From Hungatella sp. (GTDB taxonomy: Bacteria; Bacillota; Clostridia; Lachnospirales; Lachnospiraceae), in NCBI GenBank assembly GCA_009712635.1, contig WASS01000020.1, forward strand, positions 1,249,208 through 1,313,207: 64,000 nucleotides of DNA, read 5' to 3'. The position numbers and the translations under genes were made by a program. The notes under the pieces were generated by a model. The model worked only from the letters and a program-made list of their open reading frames with translations, ran no database searches and was not told the origin of the DNA. Within the stretch, counting starts at the first letter, position 1; every line of letters starts with the position of its first letter. Shown in pieces: positions 9,048-16,517 of the stretch.

Positions 9048-9080
9048 TAATAATACTCCTTTCATTTATTTACCCAAAAC

Positions 9081-9342
9081 AAAAAGCCCTAAGCCGACTT
9101 GTTGTCAACTTAGGGCGAACAATTATGTCCGTGTTACCACCTAATTTCAGATTTCTCTGCACTCTGTCAATACGGGTTATTTCCGATATTGCTTCCCAAA
9201 TAACGGTGGAACTCCGTTGAAGCCTACTTAGATCTTTCTGTTCGGTTCACAGCTCCGTGACTGCTTCCATATTAGATCAATGAAGATTCGCACCAACCAT
9301 CTTCTCTCTGTGAGATCCCTAATACTTACTATTTCACATCAT
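9081..9342 (-). ncRNA. T-box leader with GCA (alanine) specifier
   Basis: The leader of the alaS-yoaP unit. On the minus strand Stem I closes with GTGA/TCAC and TATTAG/CTAATA. The loop between them has AGTA on the 5' side (9330-9327) and GAAGCAG on the 3' side, giving the specifier codon GCA (9264-9262). The T-box sequence AGGTGGTAACACGGA spans 9142-9128; its TGGT fits the ACCA end of a tRNA with discriminator A. The terminator GCCCTAAG/CTTAGGGC with a T run lies at 9116-9081. Uncharged tRNA-Ala is expected to favour readthrough. Confidence 0.92.
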
Positions 9343-9367
9343 AGCCTTTTTGTTTTAAGTTTAATTA

Positions 9368-9396
9368 ATGCTATCATACGGGATCTGCACTGTCAA
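9368..9396 (-). promoter_or_regulatory. Promoter of the T-box alaS operon
   Basis: On the minus strand TTGACA (9396-9391) is followed after exactly 17 bases by TAGCAT (9373-9368). Transcription would begin roughly 20 bases before Stem I of the T-box. Confidence 0.75.
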
Positions 9397-9408
9397 CTAA
9401 AATAGGCA

Positions 9409-9834
9409 CTATTTATTAATTAAAAAAAATCCCATAATATATAGAACAACACCCACTAACTTCTTTATTGTGATTCCCTCTTTAAATACTAATACACCAA
9501 TAATAAGAAGAATAACTGCTATACACATGTTTGATATCAATGAACCTTTGCTGATTTCCCAACCACTGCGGTACATAAGAATATAACCACCTTCAATACC
9601 AACTACAACCAGTCCTAATAGAATATTGGATATACTTACTTTTGTAACTTCCTCAATAAAATCATTTTTTGAAGTAACAAAAAATGCAAGAGCACTTATT
9701 AAGCAAGCAACTCCATATGTTATAATCAGACCCATATATGTATTTGTAGTACTCGAAATATTCTTACTAATCAAGTGATAACAAACATTACATATGATTA
9801 CAACAAGAAGTGGCATGAGATAATTTATATTCAT
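9409..9834 (-). CDS. Half-size DMT/EamA-type membrane transporter
   Basis: This 141-aa, very hydrophobic protein has about four or five membrane helices: residues 4-22, 33-54, 68-88, 95-115 and 118-139. The final GVVLYIMGFFLINK resembles the last helix of EamA and SMR-like proteins. Such half-size members dimerise to export small cations or metabolites; the substrate here is unknown. Its ATG overlaps the end of the upstream acetyltransferase gene by four bases, so the pair is one transcript under the attenuator at 10273-10350. Confidence 0.7.
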   Translation of the reverse strand: MNINYLMPLLVVIICNVCYHLISKNISSTTNTYMGLIITYGVACLISALAFFVTSKNDFIEEVTKVSISNILLGLVVVGIEGGYILMYRSGWEISKGSLISNMCIAVILLIIGVLVFKEGITIKKLVGVVLYIMGFFLINK

Positions 9835-10262
9835 TTATCCATATCCCCCAAATTCTTTTTCATCCAAATATGCGGACAATCTTCATCCAGATAGGCTTTT
9901 CCTTGCTTTTTGTACCCTTGCTTTTCATAGAATTCTGCAACTCGTACTTGTGCTGACAACATTGCACTTTTTCCACCTTCTGTTTTTATATAATCTTCTG
10001 CAATATTTATTATTTTCGTCCCAATATTTTTCCCCCTCCATTCCTTTACGACAGCGATTCTTCCTATGACAAATGATTGTTTTTCGCTATTAAAGTAAAT
10101 TCTGCATGTTGAGATTGGCTGTTCTTTTTCATACAAAACTATATGCTTGGCAATGCCATCAATTTCATCAAACTCTTCAACGAATCCCTGCTCTTTTACA
10201 AACACATCAGTTCTTATTTTTATAGCTTCTTCTGGTAAGTGGTTATACTCTTTAATAATCAT
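9831..10262 (-). CDS. GNAT family N-acetyltransferase
   Basis: This 143-aa single-domain acetyltransferase has the acetyl-CoA loop VKEWRGKNIGTKII at about residues 72-85 and a C-terminal AEFYEKQGYKKQGKAYLDEDCPH. It resembles the ElaA/YjcF-like group. ATG 10262 is chosen because AAGGAGG is placed eight bases before it. The longer frame up to 10379 would run through a terminator-like hairpin. It is followed by a coupled half-size DMT transporter. A modify-and-export pair for a small amine is a reasonable guess, but nothing in the sequence names the substrate. Confidence 0.8.
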   Translation of the reverse strand: MIIKEYNHLPEEAIKIRTDVFVKEQGFVEEFDEIDGIAKHIVLYEKEQPISTCRIYFNSEKQSFVIGRIAVVKEWRGKNIGTKIINIAEDYIKTEGGKSAMLSAQVRVAEFYEKQGYKKQGKAYLDEDCPHIWMKKNLGDMDK

Positions 10263-10272
10263 TTTGGCCTCC

Positions 10273-10350
10273 TTAAAAACAAAAGGCACCCAAAAGCTAA
10301 CCTTATAGTGTGATAACACACCGTACCTACGGTTGGCTTTTGGATGCCTT
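10273..10350 (-). promoter_or_regulatory. Branched attenuator hairpin in the acetyltransferase leader
   Basis: On the minus strand a 20-base arm (10350-10331) pairs almost perfectly with a second arm (10302-10283) and is followed by TTTTGTTTTT, as in an intrinsic terminator. The loop holds two smaller hairpins, CCGTAGGTACGG (10332-10321) and GTGTGTTATCACAC (10321-10308). The T run ends right at the ribosome site of the gene. It lies between promoter and gene, so it should act as an attenuator. I do not recognise it as a known riboswitch class. Confidence 0.7.
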
Positions 10351-10402
10351 ATAATGCAATCATCCGGTGATGAAAGCATAAGCTCTTATTTATTTTTGTT
10401 AA

Positions 10403-10431
10403 ATTATATCTAATAAAATATTAGAAGTCAA
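10403..10431 (-). promoter_or_regulatory. Promoter of the GNAT-DMT operon
   Basis: On the minus strand TTGACT (10431-10426), 17 bases, then TATAAT (10408-10403). The transcript would carry a leader of roughly 130 bases containing the branched attenuator. Confidence 0.75.
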
Positions 10432-10474
10432 CAACAAATTACCCGACTGCATACACAGCTAAAATAATTAATTA

Positions 10475-11233
10475 TCACTGAGACGGCTCTTTATACTGAT
10501 ATCGACTCCTTTTAGCAGTAAATTTTCCATATTGTACGGCTGATTGTCTGCAGTTATGAATGCACTTTAGACAAAAGGTGCATTCTCCCTCCCAAACAGG
10601 TTTCCCATTCCTCATATGTATGGCATTGCATGGACAACCTCTCTCACATTCTTTACAACCATTGCATTGCTGAGTAGCAAAGAATTTTTTAGTATGATCC
10701 GTTTTTCTATAGGCGTATCTGGTAACTGGAGTGACAAAAGCTATTACACCTTTTTTTATATATTGGGCATTTGCTCTGCGTTTAATCATAGATATAATTT
10801 TGTCGATCTCCAGCTCAGCATTATTTAGTATAATTCTCTGTTTATTTATGTCCACAATATCATAGCCCACCACGTAATTGTCTACCATCTTTACCCCAAA
10901 TACTCCACTTAGCTTCACTTGCTTTTGCTTTAAGATCTGGGTCAATCTGTCCATAACATTACCGGCAGCAATCCCATAAGTTGTTACAGCATAGACATAT
11001 TGCTTCTCATACCCCCATAAATTCAATTGATTTATAAATTTCTCAACGATTGTTGGCATACTATACCAATATACCGGAAAAATAAATCCAATTCGTTCAT
11101 CTTCCCCAACTTCATACGTTTCATTTTTCTCTATTGCACGTTCACAGATAGATACAATTCTTTCACCTGTGCTATTTGCTATTTTATCCGCAATGTGTTT
11201 CGAATTACCTGTTCCGCTAAAATAAAATATCAT
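10475..11233 (-). CDS. EFR1-type flavodoxin/ferredoxin fusion protein
   Basis: This protein has 252 aa. The N-terminal flavodoxin-like domain begins MIFYFSGTGNSKHIADKI, the FMN phosphate loop. The C-terminus carries two 4Fe-4S motifs: CNGCKECERGCPCNAI at about 188-203 and CTFCLKCIHNCRQSAV at about 219-234. The arrangement matches EFR1 family ferrodoxins of clostridia, probable electron carriers or flavin reductases. It is the third gene of a MarR - small membrane protein - EFR1 operon and starts four bases after the middle gene. Confidence 0.85.
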   Translation of the reverse strand: MIFYFSGTGNSKHIADKIANSTGERIVSICERAIEKNETYEVGEDERIGFIFPVYWYSMPTIVEKFINQLNLWGYEKQYVYAVTTYGIAAGNVMDRLTQILKQKQVKLSGVFGVKMVDNYVVGYDIVDINKQRIILNNAELEIDKIISMIKRRANAQYIKKGVIAFVTPVTRYAYRKTDHTKKFFATQQCNGCKECERGCPCNAIHMRNGKPVWEGECTFCLKCIHNCRQSAVQYGKFTAKRSRYQYKEPSQ

Positions 11234-11237
11234 CGTA

Positions 11238-11516
11238 CTACCCCTGCTTCCGATCTTTTATATGATTGACGATTGTTCTGATACTATATTTTTTTCTTAT
11301 TTTTAATGCTACATTCCGACCGATCATCAGACTGCCCACCCAAAATATAACTTCACTTATTGCCATCATTATTCCTGTTATTCCTGCAATTGTACACACT
11401 GAAAATGGTAAACAGGCGTTAAAAGGCATAATTGCGTATAACACAAAAGACATTACAATTAAGCTAATTGCAATAATACGATATACCTTCTTTCTGTTCC
11501 CGTCTTCACATTCCAT
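11238..11516 (-). CDS. Small two-helix membrane protein (transporter-suffix type)
   Basis: This 92-aa protein has two hydrophobic helices (about 11-33 and 38-63) followed by a basic tail GRNVALKIRKKYSIRTI. The sequence pattern resembles the short proteins annotated as transporter suffix domain proteins. The function is unknown. It overlaps the end of the MarR gene by 11 bases and precedes the EFR1 gene by four, so all three are cotranscribed. Confidence 0.7.
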   Translation of the reverse strand: MECEDGNRKKVYRIIAISLIVMSFVLYAIMPFNACLPFSVCTIAGITGIMMAISEVIFWVGSLMIGRNVALKIRKKYSIRTIVNHIKDRKQG

Positions 11517-11949
11517 ATGTTTTACTCTCCAATTTATCCACTAATTCAGAAATAATATGTTCGACAATTGCATATTCCTTTTCATCCGCTGCAATATTTC
11601 TGATGGTATCTGTAACCCATTTATAAACTGCTTTATCGCCTTGCAGAATGTGAGTTCCCTTTTCCGTAAGTTCAACGTAATACATACGTTTATCCTCTTT
11701 TGATTGCAATTTCTCAACAAGATTCATATGAATCAACTTTCTTATGATTGCAGATACAGCTGGTTTTGTCACAGATAACCGCTCTGCTATCTGTGAGAAA
11801 TTTGGCCTCTGCAGTGACTGGATTACCAGCAAATAGTAATAGTCATTATTAGAAAATTTATTTGCTTCATCCTCTGTTAGTGTTTCATTAAGATTTCTGA
11901 TGCATTCTTCCCAAAGTAAATTAACAAGACTGGCAAATTTGTCTTCCAT
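11506..11949 (-). CDS. MarR family regulator
   Basis: This 147-aa winged-helix repressor has a recognition region LQRPNFSQIAERLSVTKPAVSAIIRKLIHMNLVEK, with the wing at QSKEDKRMYYVELT. It is first in a three-gene operon with a small membrane protein and an EFR1 flavoprotein. A 30-bp symmetric palindrome lies across its transcription start (11979-12008), so autorepression is likely. The inducer is unknown. Confidence 0.88.
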   Translation of the reverse strand: MEDKFASLVNLLWEECIRNLNETLTEDEANKFSNNDYYYLLVIQSLQRPNFSQIAERLSVTKPAVSAIIRKLIHMNLVEKLQSKEDKRMYYVELTEKGTHILQGDKAVYKWVTDTIRNIAADEKEYAIVEHIISELVDKLESKTYGM

Positions 11950-11978
11950 TCATACCTCCGATTGCACTGCGTGAGTTG

Positions 11979-12038
11979 GTTAAATTCATTTAATTAAATT
12001 ACATTAACTATATTGCCACAAAAAAAATGCACTGTCAA
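11979..12038 (-). promoter_or_regulatory. Promoter and probable MarR operator
   Basis: On the minus strand TTGACA (12038-12033), 17 bases, CAATAT (12015-12010). Just downstream is a 30-bp imperfect palindrome (11979-12008) centred at 11993/11994, with a perfect 12-bp core ATTTAATTAAAT and outer GTTAA/TTAAC arms. The position over the start of transcription fits repression by the MarR protein encoded next. Confidence 0.65.
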
Positions 12039-12094
12039 TAGTACATTTTTATTTATGCCAATTAAGACAACATAGTAAACCCAGTAAGCGAGTG

Positions 12095-12544
12095 TCAGCT
12101 ATTAGATACCAATTCAGCAAAATCAGCATCTCTGGCTCTTTCCGCCATAATACGAAGCTTATTGAGTACAAATTCCTGAGTTTCTTTATCTATTCCACCT
12201 GATATATAATCAAACCAGTTTTCTATCAGGCTAAAAATATGTTCTTTATGTTCCTTTCCTTTATCTGATATATAAAGGTTTTTAGCTCTTTTATCTGTTT
12301 CACAAACTTTTCTTATTACAAAGCCTTTTTTCACCAGTGAATTTATCGTTTTTGCTGTAATTGATTTATCCATTAAAAGTATGGAAGAAAGCCTCTCCTG
12401 GTTAATCCCCTCATTCTCATATAAATTTACAATAAATATACACTCCCAGTAATCTAAATCCAATGCTTTGAAAGCAACATTAATATAATTATGAAGTTGT
12501 CTGTTTAAAATCCCAAAAAATCTTGCATCATGTCTTATATTCAT
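12095..12544 (-). CDS. MarR family regulator, divergent from the esterase
   Basis: This 149-aa MarR-type protein has NQERLSSILLMDKSITAKTINSLVKKGFVIR as the helix-turn-helix and CETDKRAKNLYISDKG as the wing. It stands alone on the minus strand, divergent from an esterase/EamA pair across 376 bases that hold three inverted repeats. Inference: it represses both itself and the esterase operon. It is not close to the other MarR protein nearby beyond the shared fold. Confidence 0.87.
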   Translation of the reverse strand: MNIRHDARFFGILNRQLHNYINVAFKALDLDYWECIFIVNLYENEGINQERLSSILLMDKSITAKTINSLVKKGFVIRKVCETDKRAKNLYISDKGKEHKEHIFSLIENWFDYISGGIDKETQEFVLNKLRIMAERARDADFAELVSNS

Positions 12545-12920
12545 TTCTCTCTCATATAACCCAATGAACCGTTTCTAAGTTGACTGAATTATATATTCCT
12601 TTCTTTTTACTATTTATACCGCCTAGTCTTATACCCATTATAATTCTTACCAATAAATACCAGGTGGATATTTAGTTGTATTTTCCAACTATATTATATG
12701 TATTTTGGCCCGTATTGTCAACTTATCGTCGTAATGTTGATTGGTCACATTATAACTTTACGTTATAATATTACAGCATATATATAGTTTTTGATTGATT
12801 TTTTAATAAAAGCTTAAATAATTTCAAATTTATAATAGTAGATTTTTTCAACTACTATTGTTATAATAGCATCAACCGTCAATAATATAAGTTCATGAAT
12901 AAGAAAGAAGGTTTTTAATT
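12545..12920. promoter_or_regulatory. Divergent regulatory region with three inverted repeats
   Basis: This gap of 376 bases holds three inverted repeats. They are TAGTTG-N7-CAACTA (12673-12691), ATTATAAC-N5-GTTATAAT (12749-12769) and TAGTAG-N10-CTACTA (12836-12857). The third ends five bases before a TATAAT -10 (12862-12867) that would serve the plus-strand esterase gene and has no good -35. Sites one and three share the CAACTA half. No gene is seen in the gap. Confidence 0.55.
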
Positions 12921-13856
12921 ATGCCACTAAATTTAATATTTAAAAAATTATTGGAAACCGATTTTGACAATATGTATTCCCTTAGCCTTGAGGAGCTGAG
13001 AGACTATTACGAAAAAAGCTGGGATGATTTTAAAGGAGAGATTATAGATGTAGGAACTGTAATCAATCGCACCCTTAAAACGGCTAAAAGAGATACTCCA
13101 ATCAGAATTTATAATCCAAAAACCAAGGGAATCCACCCTGCATTTATATGGATACATGGAGGTGGATTTATTTTTGGCAGCATGGAGGTTTACGATTCCA
13201 TATGCCGTAAAATAACAAATAATGTAAACTGCACTGTAATATCCATCAATTATGGTCTGTCTCCCGAACACAAATTTCCAGATCCCGGGGAAGAATGTTA
13301 TTCCGTAATTAGATGGGTACATGAAAATGCTGAGGATTTAAATATTCGGCCAGATAAACTTGCAGTAGGCGGTGACAGTGTGGGCGGAACTCTCACGGCA
13401 GCTGTTACTCAGATGGCAAGAGAAAGAAAAGAATTTACAATTACTTATCAGGTATTGATTAATACCATGTTTGATTTGCTTGGTGTAACAAAGCCTTTAT
13501 CCAGAGTAGAAAACGCAAAGGGATACAGACTGGAAACACATGCAATTGAAGGATGGTATGTCCCTAAATATTTAAATGACTTACATGAAGCTAAAAATCC
13601 TCTTGCTTCCCCATTGCTTGCAGAGAGTTTCAAAGATCTTCCTGATGCATGCATCATCACATGCGAATATGATCCATTAAGAGATGAAGGGGAGCATTAT
13701 GCAAAAAACTTATCAGAAGCTGGTGCTGACGTATGTCTTAAAAGGTATGATGGAATTATTCATGGCTTTTTTAATATGCAGGGAACGGTTGGTGAAGCAC
13801 GGGATGCTCTTGATTTAGTATGTTCAAAATTAAAAGAAGCTTTTGACTTTATATGA
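12921..13856 (+). CDS. Alpha/beta hydrolase, HSL-type esterase
   Basis: This serine hydrolase of 311 aa shows the hormone-sensitive-lipase pattern. The oxyanion-hole motif is HGGGFIFGS at about 74-82, the nucleophile elbow GGDSVGG at about 153-159, the acid Asp in CEYDPLRDEGE near 250 and the catalytic His in HGFFNM near 281. It should cleave short-chain esters; the natural substrate is unknown. AGAAGG lies ahead of the ATG. An EamA transporter gene follows after 24 bases, so the two form an operon, probably under the divergent MarR protein. Confidence 0.88.
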   Translation: MPLNLIFKKLLETDFDNMYSLSLEELRDYYEKSWDDFKGEIIDVGTVINRTLKTAKRDTPIRIYNPKTKGIHPAFIWIHGGGFIFGSMEVYDSICRKITNNVNCTVISINYGLSPEHKFPDPGEECYSVIRWVHENAEDLNIRPDKLAVGGDSVGGTLTAAVTQMARERKEFTITYQVLINTMFDLLGVTKPLSRVENAKGYRLETHAIEGWYVPKYLNDLHEAKNPLASPLLAESFKDLPDACIITCEYDPLRDEGEHYAKNLSEAGADVCLKRYDGIIHGFFNMQGTVGEARDALDLVCSKLKEAFDFI

Positions 13857-13880
13857 TGAAAGGGAAACGGTTGGTAAAAT

Positions 13881-14780
13881 ATGAATGAAGGAAACCCCAA
13901 AAAACTGCCATGGATATTATTATTTCTTGGAATTGTATGTATTTCTATATCTGCTTATTTTGTGAAGAAGGCTAACGTTAACGGCATTTCCGTTTCATTT
14001 TACAGGGTGTGCTTTGCAACGTTATTCATTTTACCCTTTTATATTCAGGTAAAAAATAAGAATATGAGTTTGAAAAGTATCTGCCTTTCAATACTGGGAG
14101 GTGTGTTTTTCGCATTTGAACTGATCTTCTGGAATACTGCTGTAATCATATCCAACACAACATTTCCTACATTGATAGTCAACCTTTCTTCCGTATGGGT
14201 CGGGATCGGAGCAATGTTACTGTTCCGGGAAAAATTGAACCGCTTCCATTGGGCGGGAAATATGATAGCGATTCTTGGGGTTGCAATCATCATTGGGATT
14301 AATAATATCATACATATGAAAATTGATACCGGTTTTTTATTCTCCATTATAGCCAGTATGTTTCTCGCTCTATACATTTTATCGGTAAAAGAAGTCCGAC
14401 AAAAAAACAGCACGATTCAGGTCATCTTTTTCACATTTCTTGGGAGCACAATTACTTTATTGATTTGCTGTATCGCTACAGGAAGCACATTATATGGTTT
14501 TTCCCTGCCTTCCTGGGTCTATTTGCTATGCCTGGGTCTGATCACACAGGTTGGCGGATACTTTTCAATTAATTATGCTCTTGGCTACATTGATTCATCC
14601 ACCGTATCAATACTTACATTGCTTCAGCCCATACTTACTGCTGTATTTGCCGTAATTGTCCTGGGTGAGGCCTTTACTGTCCACCATATTATAGGCGGTT
14701 GCATGGTGCTGGGAGGACTTATTATCGCTTTGTTATTTAAAGATGATGGTCATATTGTGAAAAAGTTTACTAAACGATAA
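13881..14780 (+). CDS. EamA family (DMT) transporter
   Basis: This 299-aa protein has about ten membrane helices arranged as two EamA repeats of five. The second begins near GFLFSIIASMFLALYILSV and ends ILGEAFTVHHIIGGCMVLGGLIIALLF-like, with the usual glutamate before the last helices. Such proteins export amino acids or drugs. Cotranscription with the upstream esterase suggests export of a hydrolysis product, which is speculative. It converges on the VanX-like gene with only six bases between stop codons. Confidence 0.88.
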   Translation: MNEGNPKKLPWILLFLGIVCISISAYFVKKANVNGISVSFYRVCFATLFILPFYIQVKNKNMSLKSICLSILGGVFFAFELIFWNTAVIISNTTFPTLIVNLSSVWVGIGAMLLFREKLNRFHWAGNMIAILGVAIIIGINNIIHMKIDTGFLFSIIASMFLALYILSVKEVRQKNSTIQVIFFTFLGSTITLLICCIATGSTLYGFSLPSWVYLLCLGLITQVGGYFSINYALGYIDSSTVSILTLLQPILTAVFAVIVLGEAFTVHHIIGGCMVLGGLIIALLFKDDGHIVKKFTKR

Positions 14781-14786
14781 TAACTT

Positions 14787-15464
14787 TTATATTTGCTCAC
14801 GAACCATTACTATATCCTCTTCCCTGACACCGGAATATATGGCATCACAATGATTTAAGCAAGCCCAATAACAATCCCCATATGACCAGTGCCACCATTC
14901 GGTTGGGTAATTGATAAATCCTGCTTTCTCCATACATTCAATCAGGATATTACGATTTGCTTTCGCATCCTCGCTGATAAATTGAGAATATAAATAAGTT
15001 AAGTTTTCCGGTTCATAAGGAATATCGTTAAACTCTGTTCCCATGTCCACTTCAATCCCATCTTTTAATAATGTTATATCGATTGCTCCTCCCGTAGGAT
15101 GCCCTGCCACTTCAATTGGGGCAACATATTGGCAGGTTAAACCATAGATTTCATCCTGGCTCTTTAATGGATATTCAGATTTATAGCTTTCAAACGCTTC
15201 TTCAAAAGACTTTTTTTGACGGGAAAGAGGCCTATATGCCTCTTTCACCAAAAACTGATAACCGGTTGGTAAACTGTGAACTGCCATTTTCAGTCTGTTT
15301 ATTACTTCTTCCCGTGCATAGCAAAATAAGTCGGACTTACTTGATATCTGACTTCTTGACTCATCAATAAATATATCTTTATGTATATTTCTCAGGGTTA
15401 CCATTTCTTCTTTGTTGTCAACACAAGTAACGTTCATAACTCTTTCATCATTTAAAAGTATCAT
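14787..15464 (-). CDS. VanX-like D-alanyl-D-alanine dipeptidase (M15)
   Basis: This 225-aa zinc peptidase of the M15D type carries all the family motifs. They are EAYRP with the transition-state arginine, GHPTGGAIDIT with the zinc His and Asp, and EWWHW with the catalytic Glu and third zinc ligand. It should cleave D-Ala-D-Ala. No vanA/B ligase or vanH gene is near, so a role in wall peptide recycling is likelier than glycopeptide resistance. No signal peptide is seen, which fits a cytoplasmic enzyme. Confidence 0.87.
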   Translation of the reverse strand: MILLNDERVMNVTCVDNKEEMVTLRNIHKDIFIDESRSQISSKSDLFCYAREEVINRLKMAVHSLPTGYQFLVKEAYRPLSRQKKSFEEAFESYKSEYPLKSQDEIYGLTCQYVAPIEVAGHPTGGAIDITLLKDGIEVDMGTEFNDIPYEPENLTYLYSQFISEDAKANRNILIECMEKAGFINYPTEWWHWSYGDCYWACLNHCDAIYSGVREEDIVMVREQI

Positions 15465-15582
15465 GATCTCTATCCTTACTCCATCTTTTCTATAATTTGT
15501 ACTTCTATATTGTTCTTAATTTCATTCATATATTATCACATTTTCTCCCATTTATTATCATTTATTTTTTTTTATGTCACAC

Positions 15583-15614
15583 AAAAACAGAGGTACTCCC
15601 CATCAGAGTACCTC
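15583..15614 (-). terminator. Terminator of the sugar ABC operon
   Basis: On the minus strand GAGGTACTC pairs with GAGTACCTC (9 bp, 7-base loop) and is followed by TGTTTTTGTG. It lies 11 bases after the stop of the last permease gene. Confidence 0.9.
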
Positions 15615-15624
15615 AAAAATTAAA

Positions 15625-16509
15625 TTATCCTTTCACTCCTCCTAACACAATACCTTTCACAAAGTATTTCTGCAGGAACGGATATACCACTACAATGGGA
15701 AGGGAGCCTAAAAATATCTGTGCGGATCGAAGTGTCCGGTCTGATATTGCTGCCATCTGCTGAATTTCCTCTCTCGTCATCATGCTGAAGGAACGCTGAA
15801 CGGCAATGGTCTGGATATAAGTCTGCAACGGATAATTGTCTGGATTATTCATGAGAATCAAACCATCAAACCAATTGTTCCAATTTGCTACCAGGGAGAA
15901 AAGAAGCAGTGTAGCAAGAGCTGGTTTTGACAAAGGTACATAGATTGTTAATAGAGTGCGCCAATGCCCTGCCCCGTCAATAAATGCCGCCTCTGCAAGT
16001 TCCTTGGGCACCTCACGGAAAAAGTTAAGTAAGAGTATTACACTGAAAACAGGTACCGCACCCGGAAGGATCAAAGCCCAGATACTGTCCAGCAGGCCAA
16101 ATTGCCGGATTACCATATACCAGGGAATCATTCCTGCATTAAAAATCATTGTAATAAAGAAGAACCATGCATAAACGGTACGGAACCGAAAGCTTTCCTT
16201 TGGCTGAGACAATGGATACGCTGCCGTAATCGTAAGCAGGATGCTTAAACCACCGCCAAGGATAATCCGTATGATTGAGACTTTCATCGAGCGCCAGAAT
16301 GCAGGACGCTTCGCCACAAAGGCATAAGAATTTGTTGTAAATTCCTTGGGCCATAAGGATACACTTCCTGCAGAGGCCGCCGCACTGGAGCTAAAGGAAA
16401 CAGCAGCTACATGAATAAGCGGTATTATGCAGATCAATGCCAGCGTGAGAAGAATGGCAGTGTTGATTACCGGAAACCACTTTATTTTCTTATTCCTTTT
16501 CATATACAA
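15625..16509 (-). CDS. Carbohydrate ABC permease, LplC/YtcP type
   Basis: This 294-aa inner-membrane permease has about six helices and the permease loop EAAFIDGAGHWRTLLTIYVPLSKPAL, which contacts the ATPase. The family imports oligosaccharides and works with a shared MsmX-type ATPase encoded elsewhere, which fits the absence of an ATPase gene here. It lies nine bases downstream of the other permease and ends the operon. Confidence 0.92.
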   Translation of the reverse strand: MYMKRNKKIKWFPVINTAILLTLALICIIPLIHVAAVSFSSSAAASAGSVSLWPKEFTTNSYAFVAKRPAFWRSMKVSIIRIILGGGLSILLTITAAYPLSQPKESFRFRTVYAWFFFITMIFNAGMIPWYMVIRQFGLLDSIWALILPGAVPVFSVILLLNFFREVPKELAEAAFIDGAGHWRTLLTIYVPLSKPALATLLLFSLVANWNNWFDGLILMNNPDNYPLQTYIQTIAVQRSFSMMTREEIQQMAAISDRTLRSAQIFLGSLPIVVVYPFLQKYFVKGIVLGGVKG

Positions 16510-16517
16510 TTCCTTTC

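Noticed and set aside
10262-10379. Upstream extension of the GNAT frame to 10379, or a guanidine-type riboswitch in the leader
   Set aside because: The extension would be translated through the terminator hairpin and has no ribosome site. The small hairpin loop is ACCG, not the ACGR needed for a guanidine-II motif, and no ykkC-like core was seen.
14787-15464. A vancomycin resistance cluster around the VanX-like gene
   Set aside because: No VanH dehydrogenase, D-Ala-D-Lac ligase or VanRS pair is next to it; recycling is the simpler reading.
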